Of a stretch of DNA of 64,000 nucleotides, positions 18,142-30,100 are shown in pieces. Under the pieces are notes generated by a model. The model was not told the origin of the DNA. It worked only from the letters and a program-made list of their open reading frames with translations, and searched no databases. Position 1 is the stretch's first letter. Each line of letters opens with the position of its first letter. Origin of the DNA: Phoronis australis (lineage: Eukaryota; Phoronida; Phoronidae); the NCBI GenBank assembly GCA_002633005.1, contig NMRA01000527.1:62001-126000 (forward strand). Direction: 5' to 3'. The position numbers and the translations under genes are program-made.

Positions 18142-21100
18142 ATGGCGGACGATGGTAAACATGGTGAGTTTAGACACCAGTGCCCTAAAGTCGTGAATAT
18201 AAGCATAAAAAGCAGCTGATTGTCATACTAACCAATGTCCGTTAGCAACTTTTCATGCGATATCATGGTCATGTATCAGCCTTCACAAATTTAACGCTTG
18301 TTTGTCTCCGTAAACAGAGTTTTGAAAATGTTGTATAGTCCGGTTACCTATTGTCGTCAGGCTCCAAAGTTCGCCCGCCATCTTGTTTCGCGTGCAGCGC
18401 AACCACGCGGGACTTAGCGTTCCAATTTGGAGTTCTCGTCTGCACGTTAGGTACTAACTTATCGGAAGAGACACGTATCAAAGTAATGAGACAAAAATCG
18501 GTGAGTTTACCGATTGTTTTTTAAAACCACTTAAAAATCAGTAGATTTTACTAATACACTTTTTTGTGCGTTTTCAGAAGATGTTTTCGAATTTAAATTT
18601 TCTTCCGACGGGACACAAAACATGATCCAGGGTTTGTTTATGCAATGTATCTGTTTTTCCCAGGCACTAGTAGGATCTAGAAGGCCAAAGGAAAAATCCG
18701 CAGACAAATGCGATACGCTGGGTTCTTAACATTTTTGCCTCACGTTCACCATTAAACTGCATTGAAATGTTGAATTGGCTTTTATTGGAAACCACAGTGC
18801 AGAGCTCAACATCAAAGCTTCAAATCGAGTTTATGTCAATAAAAACAGGCTGTTGCAATTTTCATTACTTCGTTGGCCTTTTTCTGCATGTTTCTCAGTT
18901 TTTACAAAAGGGGGCAGCATATGACGAACTTAGGTGTCACAATAAAATGGCTGCCGAAGGCAGTGCACATTTGAAATAACTCGGCACAAATTAAAGAAAA
19001 CTTCCGAATCGATGAATGCGGTATATCTGTGAGAGTTAAATCGAATCCTATTCAGATCATAACTTTGAAGTGGAATAATTCGGTGAGTACAACAGCAAGT
19101 CGGTTTTATGCTTAGGCGGACGACCATTGGGCTCCCGAGTATATATGTGCTTCCTGACCTTCCTGTGAATCAGCCTCTGTAAGCTACTCGCTAACGAGCA
19201 ATTGCCCATTAGCTGAATGGTTAGCACGCTTGCCGGTTTTATGGGGGTCGCTGGTTCGATCCCCTGGTCGGGTAATCTCGGCTATTATTACAAAACAGTT
19301 GCTGATATTGCCGGCCATTTTGAATTAGGCCCTAAAGTCGTGGTCGTTTTGTTTAGACTGAAATGCACGATGTAATACCACACAAATCAACTACAGTGCT
19401 TACAGTTACTCTAGACGACATAAAATGCATTGCATTGTTTATTAATTCAGTTTCAACTGAAATAAGTTGTTTGTGTTTTGCACCCAACTTCGATGTGTTC
19501 AGACTGTCAGACATTTTCAATGAGGTTGTTTACGTAAAACGCTAAGAACCCAGCGTCTGTATTTTATTGCTTTGGCCTTACAAAACTTGATCGACCCTGG
19601 GACATTTTGATACATTGTTCAAGCCACCCCTGGAGCCCCTGTTACAGCAAATCTGAACGATGTTTAGTTTTGAAAATATATTATGAAAATGCACAAAAAA
19701 GTGGATTAGTGAAATATGCAGTTTTAAGATACATTTGTAAAAAGAAGCAATCCACTCACTGTTTGTTTTTATATTGTGAATATCAACACGTCGGGGTATT
19801 CGTTCCTTAGCAGACGAACGCTGGAAACTTCAACGCTAGATGTCACGGGACCGTGCAGAAGTGGAAATAAGATGGTTCACGACTTTAGGGCACTCACGAT
19901 TTTAGGACTTCCGACAGTATATAATTTTTGGCACTCTTGTCAGCTAGGTTTGCTCTTTTGGTCCACAAAAATCAACGTAGCGTCGGTAATCTTCCTTAAA
20001 GTGTAGTCTCCATGCATTTGTATAGATCTCAGGTGTCCTATTCAATCAGTGTTGCCGGTCACAGAACAGTTCTCACTGGGTTTTGCCAAACCGAACACAC
20101 GACATTTTGAAATATTCAATTCATCAATGAACTTGACACTTTTCACCTTTTGTTCACTCTGGCCCTTTCACTACTACTGAAAAGCAAGTTAGGCATAGAA
20201 AAAGGGGCAAAAAACACAAAATTATCACTTTTCACCCTCAATTAAAACCCCACTTCTTCTTGGCATAGCCAACATTAGATTCTGAAACAATGAAAGCAAA
20301 TTGCTTAATTGACACTGATCAGATATAGCGGTTCCTGATTTTGAGAACTAGTTTCATCCACTGAATAATGAGCCCGTTATTCAGTGATTGCCTGGTTCTC
20401 AAAATCAGGGACCGCTATATCCGACCAGTGCCAGATTCCAAAAATGTGGTCCAAAAGTGCTGTCAGTTGTGACGGGAGCACCGTATCGACGATCGCGTGG
20501 CAACGATGCATGAGTCTGCAAGTTTTCGCCCTGGGATATCCCCACAATTTTCTGAAAAAGGATCGTAATTTAACAACGAAGTTTAATAGCAATGGACCAC
20601 AATTTTGTGGAAAGTCTGTCAAAGGCTAGCGATATGTCGGAGAGCGTAAATTTGATGAATCCTAGAGACTGGGTTTCAACCACTTTAGGCTACAATAAGC
20701 GGCCCCCTCCCGAAACAAATTTCTCTAAGCACCCTCGGCGCTTATTAGGGCAAATATGGTACAAATAAACCAGATTTACTGAGCCTACACGTAACTCCTC
20801 AAAACTGACCCCCAGCCTGGCTTACCTCTAGAATTTAATTTTTGGGTATTGCAAATTGGTCGTGGCTGCAGCTTAACTGTTCAGTGCCCTCTAGCGAAAA
20901 ATTAGACAATGACCATGGTCTCTGATGGCAGCCAGCAGAGACGATGGAGCTTCTATAGGTGCTTCATATGCCGGAAGCTTTTCGGCGAATTATGCCTCGC
21001 ACTTCAACTAAAATATCAAAGTCAAGTTGTTATGAGTACCTTTTGCGCATGAAGGGGCACCGATGTATTTCATTCCTTCCAAGTCAAACAAATACTCCCG

Positions 21101-24100
21101 TTATCAAACTTTTTCTTCGAGCAGTCCCTTGTTCAGTTCCCAAAATTGGTAACTCCCCAATTTTAACACTGCGCCCGGCAGGTGGCATGACGTATATATC
21201 CCGTAACGTTCACAGTGTGAAGGAGGGACTGCTCAAAGAAAAGTTTGATACCGGGATTTGTTTGAGTTGGAAGGAATTAAATACATAAACGTCTTCTTAA
21301 GGTGTACCTTTATGCGCAAAAGGTATTTATAACAATGTCACTTTGATGTTTTAGTCAGTGCGAGGCATAATTTGCTGAAAAGCTTCCGGCGTATGAAGCA
21401 CCTATAGGTGCTCCATTGTCTAGTGAAGAATAGAAACAGTAAAGCTGGCAAAATGCAAAATAAAATCTACCGTCTTTGGTAATCCAGTCCTACTTGCGGT
21501 AGGGTTTGTTGCCCTCCTGTGTATTTTGCCACCCGTTAGTTATATTGTTGGGAGCTGGAGATAACTTTTGAATGAAAATACACTGAAAAGTATGAGACGT
21601 TAGTCATTAGCAAACATCATTTATTTGGTTAGCCTTGATGCAAAGTTGGATACTAAATATACAGCTTTGCACTATCATTGGTAAAAAAATGGCTAAATAA
21701 AATCTGATTCAAAATTAGTGTCATTAAAAACTACACTCTTCCATCAGTAAACTAAATTATTTACCGGTGCTAGAAAAATTGCAGCTCTACCACTATTCTG
21801 CTGCTAAAGTTGTGGAGCGCTGTTATGTGTCAGTTTCCGGTACCATGAAATGTAGCGTCACTGATTGGTCAGTTTCTTTTTTTCGCCGATTCTTTAATCA
21901 ACTGTTCTTCTTCCACGAGGTTGTGTACATGTCACAATAAATTATTGGAACTGGCTTCAATTCATTATAAGTTTATAGTATTTTGATACCAGCAAACTGA
22001 ATTTCAAAAAAAAAATTTTTTCGGTGAAACTGTCATCATCCCCCAAAAGGTGTGGCAAAACAGTTAGTAAATGGCGCATACACGTTTCACAACCTCACTG
22101 TCAATGACAGACTTTTCGTTGAATTATTAAACCCAGAAAAATATGCAAGGAAAAGAAGTTTATTATATTGTTTTCTACTTAAAGGCTTGTAACGGCCAAG
22201 GTAAGTGTCGGTTAGCGCCCAGATTTTGCATGCTCACCCGCCAGTCATTAGCTCTACATGTTGATGTGATGAGCAGAACTACCCGGGCTGTGTTAAATTT
22301 TCAGGTCTATTGGACCTTAACACACAGTGGTTACTAGCTGTATTTTGACAATAGTCTCATACATCTAGTTGGCTAGCTATTATTTATTGTATTTGGTATA
22401 CAGCTTTGAAGAAACTGGCGAAATAAAATCTTGCACAAAATTAATGTCATTAAGAGCTAAGGGTGGTAATAAAATTACTGTTATATTGTTATTCTTGTTA
22501 CTGTTATTTCGTTATTCTGCTGTTACATTTGTGGAGCGATAACAATAAGAGACTCTAGTCAGATGTAACCGTCCAACGTTAAATAATAGATTTTGAGTTT
22601 TGTTGCCTTGGTTTAGTATGGGCTTCGAAATGGTGCATTCCCTCCCCCTAGAAAAGATTTTCGTAACCAGGTCCTCCACAGGTCATCCCGCTGGTTAAAT
22701 TAAAGGTTACTTCCTGAATGTCCATTGGTTGTCCCCTGGTTACAAAAGATTTTTTCAGACACATTAAAAAACATTATAACATGTTTTTGAAAATATTGAT
22801 AGTTATAGAAGATAGTGTACAAAATGTATTTGATTTTTTGACCTAGAATCTTATATCTTTATATGTCTGTGACGTTGATTTAAATAACTTTGTTTTTTCT
22901 AGGTGAGAAGAAGGCTCGCACGTTTGACTTCATGGCTATGTTTGAAGAATCCAGGAGAACAGCCATAGACCGAAGCCAGAGAGTGTTAGGTTGGTATATG
23001 TCTTGTAGCTGTTACTTGGTATCATACTAGTACCCGTGTGTGACTGTCAGTATTGACTTATTGCCTATTTAGCACATTTATCTTATTAAGCATACCTGAT
23101 TTCATCGAATTAAATTTTTATTTTAATTTTTTAATTCACACATGAATTCAAGTCGAGCGTTTTTTAAATCTTGCATTTAGATTTTTTGTTTGCTTTGTAA
23201 CCCTTAATTTAGTACGGGTTTGTTACTTGATAACCAAGTTTGAGGTGGTATTTTCGTTCTAGTCATTTTTTGATTGAATCAAAGGCTTACTTATTGCTAT
23301 GGCAAGTTATGCAATTCATTTTGTCTAAAATCTTTTCTAGCTGAGAGAGAGCAAGAGACTGTGGTTTCTGAACCATCCCCAGCACAAGTTTCATTGAATA
23401 AACAAGGTAATAATTGGTATTAACTAGTAAAATATGATAAATTATAGATCAACCTATTTGGTACATATCAGGGTAAGGGTTCAAAATAGCAATGCTGTGT
23501 CCAAAGAGTTGAGCCAGTATTGCGCCACCTGGGAACCAACTCGATACACTTTCAACTGGGAAAATTGTTCAACTCAACGCCACTAGAAATTTAACCTGAG
23601 GAATAGGAAATCACCTGTCAGAACAATTAGAGTTCAAGTCAAGAAATAGTAGTACATTTTTGTTAAGGCTTTGTTACGCTCTCCTCAACCCATATTAAAT
23701 GGGACTTATAATGTGGGTGGAGAAGATCATAAATTTAAAAACAATGATAATTGTCTGCCAACAGTATACTTTATTATGACAAAGTCTTGCTCTGTCCTGA
23801 AATTTCTCGCTGAGACAATGCATAACAATGCATGCGCCTTAGCATTTTATTTTGACAAATGAAAGCAAACCTTAAATGGTTATGTAGTTGTGAGTGCAAA
23901 ACAAATTTATTGATAAATGTAATGTTCTTACGTGGCATTAAATCCTTTGATGGTTGAAAAGTGACAGTAAATTCAAGGTACCCCGTGAAAACATTAAAAT
24001 TTGCCAAGTTAACTACTATCCTCCCTGCAGTCTGAATATTGATTCCATTTTGTGGAAATAAGTTTGTGTGCTTCAGACAGGGTATACCCATTTCCTGGTT

Positions 24101-27100
24101 TATTTTTCAGATGAAGTACAGAAAAATACACCGAAGGTAATTGTCTTACTATTTCTCGTGGAGTTATTTACTTGTTAGTTTAGTATTTGTTTTGTAAGGA
24201 GGTTCCAAATCTCTTATTGTGTCAGGAAGTGAAGTATAGTTAGATTGTGTCCTATTAGGCTCGCTGGTTCCCTGCGTGCCGCTAGATGGGGCGGTAGCCG
24301 CGCCAGCACGCAGGTATCACTTAAATTTCCTCTGTAAATTTTTTTACACCGGCGTTTCTGATTGGCTAGTCGAATTCTCAACAGGCAGCGCTTTGCGCAA
24401 ACAAACTGGCATGACTGATGGACTGAAGTGTAAATGTGGTCTGTTGTACAGACAAATCGGTGCTTAAAATTATGTTCAGGAAATGTGAAGCCTAGAAATT
24501 GTAATATTCAGCCTTTTCGGAATACATCTTTCTACTGTCGATGACTTTTGTTTACGATAGTGTCCTTATACAGTGTGAATAACACACCGGTTAAATCGGC
24601 CACATAATATGTGTTTATTGTGCATGTATGTGCTTCAAGCACGCGGCTATTTAACATCACTTCAGAAACGACAAGGCTAAAAATCGTTCACATTCCGCCA
24701 TTTTTTCACGGTGTTATAAAGCTAACCAATGACTGCCAAGATTACATCGACCAATGCTAAAGCACGTGCCACTAGGTGATACCTGCGTGCTGGCTGGGCT
24801 AAGCACGCAGGGAACCAGCGAGTCCTATTAGGTAGCATATACTGTGTTTTTTGTGTAATTTATATTTATTCGCTGGTGCAATGTTTGGTTAGATGATATA
24901 ATATTGAACTAGAAAATATCATCAGTTAAATGCATTATATTTCTTTAGCAGCTGCCATTTTCAATCAATGGACTCTACATGGTTTCATTTCTAAGTGTAG
25001 TTTGGTATTCAATTTCCCAATACCGTATCACGTTATTTAGCAGATTTATTGTCATTAATATACAAACAATTACTCCCCATGTATTTTTATGACTCATTTG
25101 GAAGTATTCGGACTGCGCTTTTATTTCGTTCTATCAAATTTTGTCAGGATGATGAAGATGACGATGACTTCATTGGACCTCCAGTTCCTCAGTCAATGGC
25201 ATCAGATGATTTCGGAGAGGATCTGATTGGTCCTCCGGTGCCCTCTTCCTTAAAACAGTCGCGTAACTCTGATGACAGTGATGAGGAGGAGGATGAAGAT
25301 GATAACAGTATTGTAAGTAACTTATTGAATTATGGTTGAGTTCTGTCATCTGGTATAATAATGATAATGATAATAATAGTGGTCGTAATAATAATAATAG
25401 TGGTCATAATAATAGTAGTGGACATAATAATAATGGTGGTCATAATAATAATTATTATAAGGTTTACAATAATGATAATGCCAACTATTTTCTACCTTGA
25501 GAGGTTCGGTGGCTTATTGACAATGAATAAATCTATTAAGGTAGGTGTATACACTGGTCAAATCTCCAGGTTCCTATCTAAAATAAGTATAAAGGGGTTT
25601 TTAACTAGTTAGACATGACTCTGAAAGTGACAAAAATCCAAAAAAAAGTTTTTATTGTAGTTCGTTTTTTTAAAAAATCGTATTTTTTATTTTTCAAAAA
25701 TCCAATTTTACTCTGATTTTTTTTTCAAAATGCACACGGATTATCATCAACTGTTTCCTTACGCAATATGCTACTTATCCATACCAAATATATGTACAAA
25801 ATCATTATAAACTTGATTTTGTGGCTTTTTTGCGTGTGAGTTGGGGCAAGCACGCCACTTTCTGTCATTTGGTCACTTTCCGTCTAATAACCAAAAATCT
25901 GGTCCATGTATCAAAAAACCCTGGCACGCGATTTTACTACAGTATTGTAAGTAATTTATTGAATTATGGCTGAGTTATGTAATAATAATGGTGGTCATAA
26001 TAATAATGGTGGTCATAATAATAATGGTGGTCATAATAATAATGGTGGTCATAATAATAATGGTCATTGTAATAATTATTATAAGGTTTACAATAATGAT
26101 AATAATAATGATAATGCCAACAATTTTCTACCTTGGGAGGTTCGGTGGCTTATTGACAATGAATAAATCTTAAGCTTGATGCTTTACAAATTACTATGCT
26201 CATCCTGGCTTAAAGGTGAAGGCAACCTTTTTCATGTCTTTTTTAGCAAAAATAAAGTTCGTTGATTATCCCCGACATATTTTTCATTTAATTACAGCTT
26301 TTTGTAATTAAAACAATTACTAGTTCTCTACTCCGGAAATGACATTTTGGGAGGCAAGAATTTCGTGCCAATTTCTTTTCATATAGACTGACTGTGAGAG
26401 CTGCCGAGTCAGTCATTGTTCTATCTCGGTTGTGATCAGTTCGGCCATCGTTTGCTTTTGTTTACGAGTCAGTCAACATGACACACTGTTGCTGCGTACC
26501 CATTATCGTCTCACATACAGAGCAACAACTGTCCCACTTGCCCGAGCGTCCCGCGACACACTCCCATTGGATGATGAACTGAGTACACAAACTGCTTTCA
26601 ACCCACTGTGTGACTCCCTCGCCACACACCTGGCACCTTCTAAATAGCTCCGATACTTTAGACAAGTCCACAATAAAATTATTAACGTTTGTTCGTTGAA
26701 CGACAAACTGTTCTCTTCGCTGAGTGTCAAACTGGTCCTGTATTCACTCCCACTACTCAACATCGCAGCAGGGCTGCTTACAGGCTCTGGGCCATAATGA
26801 GTACATCCCGGTATGCAGCATCAGTGTGGCATGTTGTCTGACTCGTAAACAAAAGCAAACGACGACCGAACTTATCACAGCCGAGGTAGATCAGTGACTG
26901 ACTCGACAGCTCTCACAGTCAGACTATGTGAAAAGCAATTGGCGCGAGATACTTGCCTCCCAAAACGTCACTTCCGGAGTAGAGAAGGAATAATTAATTA
27001 AATTACGAAAAGCTGTAATTAAGTGGAAAATATGTCTGGGATAATCAACGAACCTTACTTTTGCTAAAAAAGACATGAAAAAAGCTTACCTTTGCCTTAA

Positions 27101-30100
27101 CTACCCATATAGAGTTCTCTCACTTTTGAATACCTATGTTCTAATGCCCACCAACATATTTTTCTGTTTTTCAGTTTAAGAATCCTGGGCATTAACCGGG
27201 ATGTTTAAAACCTTTTAAGAGTGGCAACTGATTTAGTGCTCTGATAATCTCAAAATGTTCGTCCATACTAAGACCGGGATTCATCTCGACAAACAAAGGA
27301 AGGGGGTTTTCTTGAAGAACCTGTTTTAGGAATAAAAGTTTGCCAAGGTGGTATTCAAACCCATTATTTCTTGGATATGCACTCAGTGCACCGAGAGCCC
27401 ATCTAATCTAGTAATGAGCTAGGGATCAGTGACTGCCTATTGGCAAAAGAATTTGAATGGAGAGTGAGTCACCAGTCAACACTCTTCTTCACAGTATCGT
27501 TAATACCAAAATCTGCTGAGAAATTTGCACAAAACTTAGGCGAAGCTCCCTGAGCAGCTTCATGTGATTATGTTGATGCGATGGTGCACTGCCTGATCTG
27601 TGAAGTGTAAAGTTTGATATTAACATTAGAAAGCTTCCTATGCTGTGTCATTGTAACATATTTTGCTGCAATTTTGCTTACAGGAAAAGAGAATACCAAG
27701 TACCAATGAAATAATTTTAGAGCATGGCACAAAAACAGTAAGTATTCATAGTGTTTCAGCCGTGTTGGTTTACTGGGTGAGATATGTTGTAATATGTAGG
27801 ATTGCGTTTACTGCACTGTAAATAATCACATTGAAACTGTGTAGAAAATTAAATAAATTGTCAACTGATGATTTTTGAAAACTTGGCAAAATGTGTTATT
27901 GTTCTTGGCTTACTATAGTAACTGTTATATTTTTTCAAGATTTTAGTCGTGCGATTTTGCTTTAATTTGCTAATACTTAAGGCATTTATAAACCCACATT
28001 CAATCAAAGAACTTGTCGACCACCTTTCTCTACAAAATTAGTAATAACTTGAGACCAGTTTCATAACAGCGAGTGGTCTCAATCAAAAGTCGGTTGTCTG
28101 GGGTGCTTTCATAGCTGCTTTAACCGGTTTAATTGAATGCCAAATTTGTCCATGTCACTTCCAATGCACCGAATGCAAACTCAGCCATGTGTTTCATTAC
28201 TGGTGCCAACTCTTAATCCAGGTCTCTGCCCTGAGTATGGACCCTTCTGGAGCTAGACTTGTGGCTGGTGGTTTTGACTATGAGATGAAGTTCTGGGACT
28301 TTGCTGGCATGGACGCTTCCCTGCAGTCCTTCAGAGGCCTACGGCCATGTGAAAGGTAGGCTAAGGTTGGAAGTAGGGAATACTATTATCTGCTGATGGT
28401 TAAATGCCCAACGGCCGTGTTTTTGTTAGGCTAATGTTGGAAGCAGAGAATAATATTATCTGGTGATGGTTAGATGCCTACGACTGTGTGAAAGGTAGGC
28501 TAAGGTTGGAAGCAGGGAATAATATTATCTGTTGTTGGTTAGATGTTTATGATCTTATGAAAGGTAGGCTGATGTTGAAGCAGAGAATAATATTTGCTGA
28601 TGGTCAAGGCTCGTGTTATTTGAAAAAATGCGTTCAGATGACAAAAGATTCGTCATATGCATGAGTGGAAAAATCCAACTTACAGTAGTTTTCAAAAAAT
28701 ATCAAACATCTTTCTTGCACAAAATTGGTACAAAGTGAATTTCACCATAGTCTCTAACAATTTACATTTTTTTATGATGTCTCTCGCCGTGTATCTCAAA
28801 AAACTTTCCAAAGCATTTGCAAACTTCTCTATTAACTATCAGTTGTGTAACTAAGATATTTGTAAATGTGTTTTGGAGCTATGCGCTCATCATGAGAAAC
28901 TTGGCTCTGTTTTCAGTTATCCTTTGCGATCCATTCAGTACAGTACTACTGGAGACACAATACTAGTAGTGGCTGGAAACTCTCAGGCAAAAGTGCTGGA
29001 CAGGGACGGGTTTGAGAAAGTTGAATGCAAGAAAGGGGATATGTATGTCACAGATATGGCTAGAACTACAGTAAGTAGGCAGAATTACTTGTGGAATTGC
29101 AGAATTTAAGCGATAATTTATTATAAATGAAAGACAGTTATACATTTATCATAATATTACGGCTGGATAAGTCATGTGGTAAGGACTGATTAGTTGTAGT
29201 AGAAGGAGATTGACTGAACATAACTATACAGCTGTTGATATTATAATTAAATGACAAAATTTATGCAAAATGACAAACACGCGAAGTGTAGTGTACGTTG
29301 TAGTACACGGAATTGTAATTGCTGGTAGTGAGAATTCCTCCACGGTTTGTGAGAATGTCTCCATGTTTTGTTAGGGAAAAAGACCTTGGCTAGCCTTGGC
29401 TCCCCTTATACAGCACAAGTATATGAAGGATACAGCAACACATCACAAGATACACTACAACAATTTGCCTGCAAATGTGGAAGTGTGTCACAAATCACCA
29501 TGAGGAATTGCATGCAATTCTCCCAATCTTCTGTCTTCATAGGCGGATTTAGGGGGGGCCAAAAAATAAAACAGGAAGANAAACAGGAAGACAACAAGAG
29601 CATGAGGAAATATTGAGTTTAATAATTAACCCTGGTAATGACGAAGTGGCTGAAACAAGGTGTAGGAAGTGTGTCCCCATTTTTTTATTATTTTTTAGTC
29701 GTGCAGCTGCATTTCAGCAAGGAGGTCCACATTCTCAGAAGTCCAAGCCCTTCTTTATTTTGGGCTGGCTGCGCGCATGCAGTCGTGCTTTACGCGATTG
29801 CCGGAGATAAAATGTTGGGTTCTCCCCTTATGGTATCCTAGATCTGCCACTGCTCTTTCCTGCATAGAAATTCCAATCCAACTCCCCTTTCCCATTAACT
29901 CCATAGCGAATCAGTGGAGTACAGCAGTAGGTGGCATAATTGATATGTACTCACGCTGTGTAGCAATAACTCTGGGAGTGAATTTGGCCTTTCCCACTGC
30001 AGTGTACTCCTGTTGTCTTGGATAGAGGTGATATGACAGTTAACTTTCCTCTCGCCACAACTCTCAGCAAAGGGTGGTATCAAAACTAGTATAAATACGA

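Noticed and set aside
20959-21288. 109-codon plus frame
   Set aside because: It spans the palindromic MITE and has no coding signature.
25966-26166. Frame encoding NNGGH repeats
   Set aside because: It is a translation of an AT-rich microsatellite inside a WDR70 intron.
26432-26763. Open frames of 71, 69 and 86 codons inside the TTAA foldback element
   Set aside because: They overlap on opposite strands, have no transposase motif and sit in the loop and arm of a palindromic element.
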